Source of the DNA: Streptomyces barringtoniae
GTDB lineage: Bacteria > Actinomycetota > Actinomycetes > Streptomycetales > Streptomycetaceae
NCBI RefSeq assembly: GCF_020819595.1
Contig: NZ_JAJHNP010000021.1
Coordinates: 62,001 to 126,000 of the forward strand
Direction: 5' to 3'
Length of the DNA stretch: 64,000 nt
Part shown: in pieces, positions 1 to 6,523 of the stretch
How positions within the stretch are numbered: position 1 is the first letter of the stretch
Layout of the letters: every line of letters starts with the position of its first letter
Notes under the pieces: model-generated
Seen by the model: the letters and a program-made list of their open reading frames with translations, nothing else
Databases searched by the model: none
What the model was told of the DNA's origin: nothing
Position numbers and translations under genes: made by a program

Positions 1-351
1 TGTTCGGGAGCGGGCGCGCGCGAGGGACGCGCCGGCCAGAGCATCCGAGGTCCAGAGCATCCGGGGTCCGGAGCATCCGGGGTCCGGAGCATCCGGGGTC
101 CGGAGCATTCGGGGTGGCGAGCTGCGGTGCGTGGGCCGGGAGGTTCGGGGGCTGATGGCGGACCGGTAGGTGCGGGGCGGTGGTAGGAGGCGGGATATGT
201 GGGACCTGGAGGCCGGAGCGTGCGAGGGGGCCTGCGGGCAAGGGCGTGCGGAGCTGGGAGTGATCAGCGGGGGAGCGGAGCGGAGTGGCGTGTGCGGGAC
301 AGGGTGCATGACGGGGCGGGTCGGCTGGGGCGAGTGGCGAGAGCGGGCGGT
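1..351. other. Gene-poor left edge
   Basis: No start-to-stop gene is convincing here. All three forward frames are open from the window edge to at least position 150, so the 3' end of an upstream gene (a TadB-like protein would be expected next to TadC) could lie here, but I cannot tell which frame. The stretch holds a five-unit 16-bp tandem repeat at 38-117. The rest is G-rich on the plus strand with no clear promoter or hairpin. Confidence 0.5.
38..117. repeat. 16-bp tandem repeat, 5 units
   Basis: Five head-to-tail units begin at 38, 54, 70, 86 and 102 and resemble GGAGCATCCGGGGTCC. The third and fourth are identical; the outer units differ at a few bases. Because 16 is not a multiple of 3, each unit would be read in a different frame if the region were translated, which argues against a selected coding repeat. 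Confidence 0.9.
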
Positions 352-1131
352 ATGAGCGGGGAAGTTGTCCACAGGTTGGGGACGGCCGGGGGTGTTGTGC
401 TGGCCCTCGGCTGGGTGGTTCGTCGGTTGGATCTGCTCCGGAGGCGGCGTCGGGCACGGCGGCGGGTGGCCGAGCTGCTCGGTCTGGAAGTGCCCGTGCC
501 CCGGCGGCGGTTCGCGTCGGCGGACGCGGTGCGGCGGTGGCTGCCGTTGGCCGGGGTGGTGTGCGGTGCCTGGGTCCTGGTCGGTGGTGTGACCGGTGCC
601 GTACTGGGGCTGGGTGCCGGGGTCGTGCTGCGGTGGTGGCGGAGCCGGGAGTCGGCCGCCGGCCGGGCGGAGCCGGTCGACACGGCCGCCGCCGCGCGCC
701 AACTGCCGCTGGCTGCCGATCTGCTGGCCGCCTGCATCGCGGCCGGCGCCGGGCCGGTGATCGCCGCACAGGCGGTGGGGGAGGCGCTCGACGGGCCGGT
801 CGGGGAGGCGCTGGCGCGGGGTGCGGCCGAGGTGCGGCTCGGCGGTGAACCGGCGCAGGCCTGGCGGCGGTTGGCCGAGCTGCCCGGCGCCGGAGCGCTG
901 GCGCGGCTGCTGGAGCGGGCCGACGAGTCCGGGCTCCCGGCGGCCGGCCCGGCCGCCCGCCTCGCCTCCGACGCACGCGCGCAGTGGGCCCGCACCGCCA
1001 CGGCCCGGGCCCGGCGCGCGGGTGTACTGATCTCCGCGCCGGTAGGCCTGTGCTTCCTGCCCGCCTTCATCGCGGTCGGCGTGCTGCCCGTGGTGATCGG
1101 ACTCGCGGGCGGCGTGATGGGAGGCAGGTGA
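352..1131 (+). CDS. Type II secretion F-family protein (TadC-like)
   Basis: The 259-residue product is a probable inner-membrane platform protein of a Tad/Flp-type pilus or secretion machine. It has an N-terminal hydrophobic stretch, a second around residues 64-92, a cytoplasmic T2SSF-type helical domain beginning near LPLAADLLAACIAAGAG, and a C-terminal hydrophobic pair ending VLPVVIGLAGG. The ATG at 352 was chosen because the region before it in the same frame is low-complexity; no strong ribosome-binding site is visible. The pilin-like and TadE-like genes just downstream support the assignment. What the machine exports or assembles is unknown. Confidence 0.8.
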   Translation: MSGEVVHRLGTAGGVVLALGWVVRRLDLLRRRRRARRRVAELLGLEVPVPRRRFASADAVRRWLPLAGVVCGAWVLVGGVTGAVLGLGAGVVLRWWRSRESAAGRAEPVDTAAAARQLPLAADLLAACIAAGAGPVIAAQAVGEALDGPVGEALARGAAEVRLGGEPAQAWRRLAELPGAGALARLLERADESGLPAAGPAARLASDARAQWARTATARARRAGVLISAPVGLCFLPAFIAVGVLPVVIGLAGGVMGGR

Positions 1132-1178
1132 GGCGTACGAGAGCGAACGAGCCCAAGCGGCCGACGGGCCGAGCAATC

Positions 1179-1232
1179 GCGGACCGCGCGGAGAACGCGG
1201 ACTGCGCGGAGAACGCGGACTGCGCGGAGAAC
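1179..1232. repeat. 18-bp tandem repeat, 3 units
   Basis: Three direct units of GCGGACYGCGCGGAGAAC start at 1179, 1197 and 1215. They lie in the untranslated gap between the TadC-like gene and the small pilin-like gene, ending about 30 bases before the ATG at 1264. Confidence 0.9.
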
Positions 1233-1263
1233 CACGAAAAACCTGAATCCCACGGGGGTTGGA

Positions 1264-1464
1264 ATGCACAGGAAGACCAAGGAAGCGGCGGTACGGCTGC
1301 GCCGGAAGGGGCGCGGGGACGCCGGAATGGTGACGTCCGAGTATGCGATGGGGATCATCGCGGCCGTCGGTTTCGCGTTGCTGCTCTACGAAGTCGTCAC
1401 CAGCGGCCAGGTCCGCGCGGAGTTGCAGGACATCGTGAAGAAGGCCCTCAATGCGCGGATGTGA
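1264..1464 (+). CDS. Small pilin-like protein (DUF4244)
   Basis: The 66-residue product has a basic N-terminus, then GMVTSEYAMGIIAAVGFALLL, which is a short hydrophobic helix preceded by Gly and followed by a Glu a few residues in. That is the layout of Flp/type IV prepilins cleaved by a prepilin peptidase. Actinobacterial DUF4244 proteins have this form. It sits between TadC-like and TadE-like genes, so the likely role is the major subunit of a Flp-like pseudopilus. Its 3' end overlaps the next gene by 14 bases. Confidence 0.8.
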   Translation: MHRKTKEAAVRLRRKGRGDAGMVTSEYAMGIIAAVGFALLLYEVVTSGQVRAELQDIVKKALNARM

Positions 1465-1897
1465 GCGAGGGGCGGACCGCGGGTTCGTGACCGCGGAGGC
1501 GGCCGTGGTGCTGTGCGTGCTGGTGGCGTTCACGATGGCGCTGATCTGGGGGCTGCTCGTGGTGGCCGCACAGATCCAGTGCGTGGACGCCGCCCGCATC
1601 GGCGCCCGGGCCGCCGCCCGTCAGGACCCGGCCGACGCCGTGGTGACGGTGACCCGGGAGGCCGCACCGCGCGGCGCCCGGGTGACGGTCGGGCGCGAGG
1701 GCGACCAGGTGCGCGTGACGGTGGTGGCGAGACCGCCGGTGCTGAGCGGACTGCCGTTCGAACTACGGGAGCAGGCCGTCGCACCGGCAGAGGACACCGC
1801 GGCGACCGGTGCGACGACGTCGACCGGTGTGACGACGTCGACCGGAGAGCTCGCGCCGGCCGGGAAGACCGCGGCGGCCGGGGAGGCGGATCAGTGA
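1451..1897 (+). CDS. TadE-like pseudopilin
   Basis: The 148-residue product has GFVTAEAAVVLCVLVAFTMAL near its start, a TadE-type N-terminal helix with the conserved Glu, and then a small soluble domain. The C-terminus is Thr/Ala/Gly-rich and partly built from an 18-bp DNA repeat (1803-1845) read as repeated TG(A/V)TTS. The ATG at 1451 overlaps the end of the pilin-like gene; a GTG at 1487 is a possible shorter start. The stop overlaps the next start by four bases, so the genes are probably translationally coupled. Confidence 0.8.
   Translation: MRGCERGADRGFVTAEAAVVLCVLVAFTMALIWGLLVVAAQIQCVDAARIGARAAARQDPADAVVTVTREAAPRGARVTVGREGDQVRVTVVARPPVLSGLPFELREQAVAPAEDTAATGATTSTGVTTSTGELAPAGKTAAAGEADQ
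1803..1845 (+). repeat. 18-bp in-frame repeat in the tadE-like gene
   Basis: Two full units (1803-1820 and 1821-1838) and a partial third of CGACCGGTGYGACGACGT lie inside the coding sequence. Length 18 preserves the frame and duplicates a Thr/Ser-rich hexapeptide in the C-terminal tail. Confidence 0.85.
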
Positions 1898-2397
1898 GGC
1901 GAGGTGGGACGAGGGATCGGCACCACTCGGACCGGGGGTCCGCCACGGTGTGGAGCCTGGGAGCGATGGCCGTGCTGTGCGCGGTGTTCGGAGCGGTGCT
2001 CGCGCTGGGACAGGCCGTCGTCGTCCGGCACCGGGCGGCCGGCGGCGCGGATCTGGCGGCGCTCGCGGCGGCGGCCCACTGGGAGGAGGGCGGCGCGGCG
2101 GCCTGCACGCGGGCCGGGTGGGTGGCAGCGGCTCAGGGGGTACGGCTGGTGCGCTGCACGATCGTCGGCGAGACCTCGGACGTGACGGCGGCCTCGGGAA
2201 GAGGGCCGTTCACGGCGGAGGCCAGGGCCAGAGCGGGACCGGCGGGACCGGTGCCGAGTGGATCCGTGCCGAGTGGATCCGTGCCGAGAGGACCCGTGCC
2301 GGGAGGACCCGTGGGGGAGGCCCCCGCACCCGGAATGCCGGGGCCGGAAGCCCCCGTCCCCGGAGGACCGGAGTCGGAAGCCGCCCCCGTGCGGTAG
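1894..2397 (+). CDS. TadE-like protein of the helicase/secretion neighbourhood (Rv3655c-like)
   Basis: The 167-residue product starts at GTG 1894 with a four-base overlap with the preceding stop. It has RGSATVWSLGAMAVLCAVFGAVLALGQ, a TadE/TadG-like N-terminal helix, followed by HRAAGGADLAALAAAAHW, typical of the actinobacterial family found beside a DECH helicase. The final third is a low-complexity Pro/Gly/Ser tail that includes four 5-residue repeats (VPSGS, VPSGS, VPRGP, VPGGP). It is probably a minor subunit of the Flp-like assembly. Confidence 0.8.
   Translation: MRRGGTRDRHHSDRGSATVWSLGAMAVLCAVFGAVLALGQAVVVRHRAAGGADLAALAAAAHWEEGGAAACTRAGWVAAAQGVRLVRCTIVGETSDVTAASGRGPFTAEARARAGPAGPVPSGSVPSGSVPRGPVPGGPVGEAPAPGMPGPEAPVPGGPESEAAPVR
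2251..2310 (+). repeat. 15-bp in-frame repeat, 4 units
   Basis: Units start at 2251, 2266, 2281 and 2296 and resemble GTGCCGAGTGGATCC, the last two drifting to GAGGACCC endings. They encode the VP(S/R/G)G(S/P) repeats in the C-terminal tail of the TadE-like protein. Confidence 0.9.
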
Positions 2398-2535
2398 GCC
2401 CTGTCGGAGCCCGTGTGCGGGGCCCGGACCCTCGTGGCGGATCACCGCGCCCGGACCCTCACGCTTGAGCCTCCCCGCGCCGTAGCCCACGCCCATGGCG
2501 GCCCCTCGTGCCCGAGAGACCCGCGCCGCACACGC

Positions 2536-5178
2536 TCAACGCCGCGGTGCCGCCCCCGGAGCCGACTCGTCCGCCGGCCCTTCTCCCGGAACCGGCTCCA
2601 CCGTCGGCTGTCCGCCCGGAGCCGGCCCCACCTGCCCCGCTCTCGGCTGTTCTCCCGGAACCGGCCCCACCTGCCCCGCTGTCGGCTCGCCCGGAACCGA
2701 CTCCGCAACCGGCCGTTCACCCGGCTTCTCCTGCGGCGCCCCCCGCAACAGCACCGTGAGAAGCCGTACCGCCCCCCTCTTGTGCAGCGGGTCGTTGCCG
2801 TTGCCGCACTTGGGGGACTGGATGCAGGACGGGCAGCCGGCCTCGCACTCGCAGGAGGCGATGGCCTCACGGGTGGCGGTGAGCCAGGTCCGGGCGGTGT
2901 GGAAGGCGCGCTCGGCGAAGCCCGCGCCGCCGGGGTGGCCGTCGTACACGAAGACCGTCGGCAGCAGGGTGTCCGGGTGCAGCGGGATGGAGACGCCGCC
3001 GATGTCCCAGCGGTCGCAGGTCGCGAAGAGCGGGAGGAGGCCGATGGAGGCGTGCTCGGCGGCGTGCAGGGAGCCGCCGAGGATCTCCGGGCTGATCCGG
3101 GCCTCGTCCAGCTGGTCCTCGGTGACGGTCCACCACACCGCGCGCGTGCGCAGCGTACGAGGAGGGAGGTCGAGTTTGGTCTCGCCGAGAACTTCGCCGG
3201 TCATGAGGCGTCTGCGGAGGTAGGAGACCACCTGGTTGGTGACCTCGACCGAGCCGTAGCAGAGGCGGCCCGTGCCCCAGGGGATCTCGGTGTCCGTCTC
3301 CAGTATGGAGATCGACGTGGTGTCGCGGGCGACCGTGGAGTACGGCGGGTCCGCCTGCTCGACCAGGGCGACGGAGTCCTCCAGGTCCAGCTGGCGTACC
3401 AGGTAGCTGCGGCCCTGATGGAGGTGGACCGCGCCCTCGTGGACCGTGGAGTGGGCGGCGCCCGCGTCGACCGTGCCGAGCAGGCGGCCGGTGCCGGACT
3501 CGACGACCTGCACCGGGCGCCCGCCCGCGCCGCGGATGTCGGTCAGGTCGGCGGCCCGCTCCCGGCGCGTCCAGTGCCAGGCCTTCGTCCGCCGGCGCAG
3601 CAGCTTCGCGGCCTCCAGCTGCGGCAGCACGTCCGCGCAGGCGGGGCCGAAGAGGTCCAGGTCCTCCTCGGTCAGCGGGAGTTCCGCGGCGGCGGCACAC
3701 AGGTGCGGGGCGAGGACGTAGGGGTTGTCCGGGTCGAGGACGGTGGACTCCACCGGCTGGTCGAACAGAGCTTCGGGGTGGTGGACCAGGAAGGTGTCCA
3801 GCGGGTCGTCGCGGGCCACCAGCACGGCGAGCGCGCCCTGCCCGGAGCGGCCCGCGCGGCCCGCCTGCTGCCACAGGGAGGCACGCGTGCCCGGGTAGCC
3901 GGCGATGACCACCGCGTCCAGGCCGGAGACGTCCACACCGAGCTCCAGGGCCGTCGTGGCGGCCAGGCCGAGGAGTTCGCCGGAGTGCAGGGCGCGTTCC
4001 AGGGCACGGCGCTCCTCGGGGAGGTAGCCGCCGCGGTAGGCCGCGACACGCCGGATCAGGGAGCGGTCGACCTCGGCCAGCTTCTCCTGGGCGATCACCG
4101 AGATCAGCTCGGCGCCGCGCCGGGACCGTACGAAGGCGACCGAGCGCACGCCCTGCACGGTGAGGTCGGTCAGCAGATCGGCTGTCTCGGCGGTGGCGGT
4201 ACGCCGTACGGGTGCGCCCCTCTCGCCGTGCATCTCGGTGAGCGGGGGCTCCCACAGGGCGAAGACCAGCTCTCCGCGTGGGGAGGCGTCGTCGGCGACC
4301 TCGAGCACGGGCAGGCCGGTCAGCCGGCGGGCGGCTACGGCGGGCTCGGCGGCGGTGGCGGAGGCGAGCAGGAAGACGGGCGAGGCGCCGTAGCGGGCGC
4401 ACAGGCGGCGCAGGCGGCGCAGCACCTGGGCGACGTGCGAGCCGAAGACGCCCCGGTAGGTGTGGCACTCGTCGATGACGACGTACTTGAGGGACTTCAG
4501 GAAGGAGGACCAGCGCGGATGGGAGGGGAGTATCCCGAGGTGCAGCATGTCGGGGTTGGTGAGGACGTAGTTGGCGTACTGGCGGATCCACTCCCGTTCC
4601 TCGAACGGGGTGTCGCCGTCGTACACGGCCGGGCGTACCGAGGTGCCGAGCGGTTGTGAAAGTTCCTTCACCGACCGGCACTGATCCGCCGCGAGCGCCT
4701 TGGTGGGGGCGAGGTACAGCGCGGTGGCCCCTCGGCCGTTCGGAGCCTCGGAGCCGTCCATGAGGGTGGACAGGACGGGCACGAGGTACGCGAGGGATTT
4801 TCCGGAGGCGGTTCCGGTGGCGACGACCACCGAGTCGCCGTCCAGGGCGTGCTCGGCGGCCAGTGCCTGGTGCGCCCAGGGGTGTTCGATGCCGCACGCC
4901 TGGACGGCCGCGATCACCTCGGACCGGATTCGGTCAGGCCAGACGGCATGGCGGCCCGCGCGCGGGGGCAAGTGCTCCGTATGAGTGATGCGCGCAGACC
5001 GGCTCGGCCCGGAGGCGAGCCGGTCCAGGACCGCGCCCGGAGACGGGCGGGACGCCGGGTCCGCCGGGGATCGATCGGATCGGTGATTCTTGGCCATCGG
5101 CACCGAGTGTGTCACTGGCGTGACGGACAATGGAGTCAAGGCGTCGTGCACGCCTGCCGGTAAGTGATTGAATGCCAT
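2536..5178 (-). CDS. DECH-box superfamily II helicase with DUF1998 cysteine cluster (MrfA/YprA-like)
   Basis: The 880-residue ATP-dependent helicase shows Walker A ATGTASGKS at residues 120-128, DECH at 236-239, motif III LASATA, and motif VI QQAGRAGRSGQG. Near the C-terminus a cysteine cluster (CECEAGCPSC then KCGNGN) matches DUF1998, the metal-binding part of the Bacillus MrfA/YprA family linked to repair of mitomycin damage. The family in actinobacteria sits beside Tad-type genes, as here. The start at 5178 precedes conserved-looking sequence; ATG 5097 is an alternative. The last ~60 residues are a Pro/Gly-rich repetitive tail, unlike the compact domains before it. Repair function is inferred from the family. 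Confidence 0.85.
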   Translation of the reverse strand: MAFNHLPAGVHDALTPLSVTPVTHSVPMAKNHRSDRSPADPASRPSPGAVLDRLASGPSRSARITHTEHLPPRAGRHAVWPDRIRSEVIAAVQACGIEHPWAHQALAAEHALDGDSVVVATGTASGKSLAYLVPVLSTLMDGSEAPNGRGATALYLAPTKALAADQCRSVKELSQPLGTSVRPAVYDGDTPFEEREWIRQYANYVLTNPDMLHLGILPSHPRWSSFLKSLKYVVIDECHTYRGVFGSHVAQVLRRLRRLCARYGASPVFLLASATAAEPAVAARRLTGLPVLEVADDASPRGELVFALWEPPLTEMHGERGAPVRRTATAETADLLTDLTVQGVRSVAFVRSRRGAELISVIAQEKLAEVDRSLIRRVAAYRGGYLPEERRALERALHSGELLGLAATTALELGVDVSGLDAVVIAGYPGTRASLWQQAGRAGRSGQGALAVLVARDDPLDTFLVHHPEALFDQPVESTVLDPDNPYVLAPHLCAAAAELPLTEEDLDLFGPACADVLPQLEAAKLLRRRTKAWHWTRRERAADLTDIRGAGGRPVQVVESGTGRLLGTVDAGAAHSTVHEGAVHLHQGRSYLVRQLDLEDSVALVEQADPPYSTVARDTTSISILETDTEIPWGTGRLCYGSVEVTNQVVSYLRRRLMTGEVLGETKLDLPPRTLRTRAVWWTVTEDQLDEARISPEILGGSLHAAEHASIGLLPLFATCDRWDIGGVSIPLHPDTLLPTVFVYDGHPGGAGFAERAFHTARTWLTATREAIASCECEAGCPSCIQSPKCGNGNDPLHKRGAVRLLTVLLRGAPQEKPGERPVAESVPGEPTAGQVGPVPGEQPRAGQVGPAPGGQPTVEPVPGEGPADESAPGAAPRR
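2615..2689 (-). repeat. 39-bp repeat in the helicase tail
   Basis: Two near-identical units start at 2615 and 2654 (period 39 bp, 13 residues), sharing CCGGCCCCACCTGCCCCGCT on the plus strand; more degenerate copies flank them. They encode the repeated GQVGPxPGxQP-type segments at the C-terminus of the helicase. Confidence 0.8.
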
Positions 5179-5260
5179 CGCGGCTGGCGTTGCGTCCCTG
5201 GGGCCGCAAGCCGAGGTGTCCTTAAGGGCGACCGCTCGATAGCAAGGTGCTGGAGGATCC

Positions 5261-5602
5261 GTGGACCTGTCCCTGTCGACCCGTACCGTCGGCGATCGTA
5301 CGGTCGTCGAGGTCGGTGGCGAAATCGATGTATACACCGCGCCCAAGCTGCGCGAGCAGCTGGTCGAGCTGGTGAACGACGGGAATTTCCACCTCGTCGT
5401 TGACATGGAGGGCGTGGACTTCCTCGACTCCACCGGGCTCGGCGTGCTGGTCGGCGGCCTGAAGCGAGTGCGTGCCCATGAGGGCTCGCTGCGCCTGGTG
5501 TGCAACCAGGAGCGCATTCTCAAGATCTTCCGTATCACCGGCCTCACCAAGGTGTTCCCGATCCACACCTCGGTCGAGGAAGCGGTGGCGGCCACCGACT
5601 GA
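5261..5602 (+). CDS. bldG: Anti-sigma factor antagonist BldG
   Basis: The 113-residue STAS-domain protein controls morphological development and antibiotic production in streptomycetes by partner switching with anti-sigma factors. The phosphorylation site is visible as Ser57 in FLDSTGLGVLVGG. The GTG start at 5261 is preceded by GGAGGA at 5252. The gene is divergent from the helicase gene (82 bp apart) and followed by its anti-sigma-like partner. A strong hairpin between the two (5623-5644) suggests that many transcripts stop after bldG. Identity is nearly certain from length, motif and context. Confidence 0.95.
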   Translation: MDLSLSTRTVGDRTVVEVGGEIDVYTAPKLREQLVELVNDGNFHLVVDMEGVDFLDSTGLGVLVGGLKRVRAHEGSLRLVCNQERILKIFRITGLTKVFPIHTSVEEAVAATD

Positions 5603-5622
5603 CCCTGGACCGGTCACCGGCG

Positions 5623-5644
5623 CCGGGCTCCCGTCGGAGCCCGG
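5623..5644 (+). terminator. Hairpin between bldG and the anti-sigma gene
   Basis: A perfect 9-bp stem (CCGGGCTCC / GGAGCCCGG) with a four-base loop lies 20 bp after the bldG stop. There is no U-tract. It could act as a partial terminator or stabilise a bldG-only transcript. Confidence 0.6.
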
Positions 5645-5804
5645 ACGCCGGCCGGTGGCGTCCGGTCCGCCGCGTTCGCGGCCGGTGCGTCGACCGGGTC
5701 CGTCCCGGGGCCTGGAGCGGCCCGGGGCACAGAAGCACATCAGGGGGTGCGGGCTCTCGGCGGCCCCGCCCCCGACCGCACGCCCGTAGTCGCGAGGGGG
5801 ATGC

Positions 5805-6236
5805 ATGGCCATCGTCGAACTCCGCTTCAGCGCGCTGCCCGAGCACGTCCGGACCGCCCGGTTGGTGGCGGCCGCGGTGGCACGCAGGGCCGGAGTGGAC
5901 GAGGCCGTCCTCGACGAGCTGCGGCTCGCCGTCGGCGAGGCCTGCTCCCGCGCCGTCGGACTGCACCAGAGCAGCGGCATCAGCGCGCCGGTGAAGGTGG
6001 CGCTGATCGAAGAGGAGAAACAGTTCTCCATCGAGGTCGGCGACGAGGCGCCGCACGCCGCCCCGGGCGACACGCCCGGCGCCACGCAGGATGGCGAGGC
6101 GGAGGTCGAGGAGGACGAGATGGGCCTCGCGGTCATCAGCGGCCTCGTCGACGACGTCCAGGTCACCACCGGACACGACGGCGGCCGGATCCGCATGACC
6201 TGGCCGACCACCCCGCCGGCCACGGCGCTGGTCTGA
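5805..6236 (+). CDS. RsbW-like anti-sigma factor partner of BldG, degenerate ATPase
   Basis: The 143-residue protein has the HATPase_c fold of SpoIIAB/RsbW anti-sigma kinases and lies 202 bp after bldG; its S. coelicolor counterpart (ORF3, also called ApgA as I recall) binds BldG. The N-box reads VGEACSRAVGLH, so the Mg-coordinating Asn of the family (E-A-x-x-N-A) is Arg49. The G1 region (VGDEAPH) lacks its glycines and is followed by an acidic Pro/Asp/Glu insert. G2-like GLAVISGLVDDV is present. ATP binding or kinase activity is therefore doubtful, and it may act as a pure binding partner. The ATG at 5805 follows GAGGGG. Confidence 0.85.
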   Translation: MAIVELRFSALPEHVRTARLVAAAVARRAGVDEAVLDELRLAVGEACSRAVGLHQSSGISAPVKVALIEEEKQFSIEVGDEAPHAAPGDTPGATQDGEAEVEEDEMGLAVISGLVDDVQVTTGHDGGRIRMTWPTTPPATALV

Positions 6237-6272
6237 CCGCTTCCGCAATCCGACCGCTTCCGCACCACGTCA

Positions 6273-6308
6273 CGAGGGCCCTGCCGAGCAGGGCCCTCGG
6301 TGTTTTTC
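6273..6308 (+). terminator. Rho-independent terminator after the bldG operon
   Basis: A perfect 12-bp stem (CGAGGGCCCTGC / GCAGGGCCCTCG) with a CGA loop is followed by GTGTTTTT. It is the clearest intrinsic terminator in this part of the window. Confidence 0.9.
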
Positions 6309-6334
6309 CAGCACGTATGCGCCCCCTCCGGAAT

Positions 6335-6352
6335 TCGTGAATTAATTCACGA
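6335..6352. promoter_or_regulatory. 18-bp perfect AT-rich palindrome
   Basis: TCGTGAATTAATTCACGA is its own reverse complement and lies between the bldG-operon terminator and hppA, about 170 bp before the hppA start. The core GTGA-N6-TCAC resembles the inverted half sites of BldD-type operators, but that assignment is a guess. A smaller imperfect palindrome follows at 6361-6377. Both are likely protein-binding sites. Confidence 0.55.
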
Positions 6353-6477
6353 TCATTAAAAATGCCCTGAGGGCGTTACTCCATTCGGGTGGTCGGGCGG
6401 GATCTCGATCATTTACTGATGGGTCGGCGGAGGCGAATTCCGTTTACCGCGCCCTGTTTAGATCACACTGAGGTACC

Positions 6478-6483
6478 TAGAAT
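6478..6483 (+). promoter_or_regulatory. Candidate -10 of hppA
   Basis: TAGAAT matches the vegetative -10 consensus in five of six bases, 40 bp before the start codon. A hexamer 17 bp upstream (TGTTTA) is a poor -35, so this is tentative. AAGGAGGA at 6513-6520 is a near-perfect ribosome-binding site for hppA. Confidence 0.35.
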
Positions 6484-6523
6484 CCCCACATCTTGAGCTC
6501 AGCCCAAGCGTCAAGGAGGACGA

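Noticed and set aside
38..117. CRISPR array
   Set aside because: Units are contiguous with no spacers and no cas genes are nearby; it is a simple tandem repeat.
170..355. Small plus-strand frame of 61 codons before the TadC-like gene
   Set aside because: Gly/Arg/Cys-rich, no ribosome-binding site, and no similarity to a known small protein.
365..373. Perfect DnaA box TTGTCCACA at the start of the TadC-like gene
   Set aside because: Single isolated site inside coding sequence (codons for Val-Val-His-Arg); a lone 9-mer is expected by chance.
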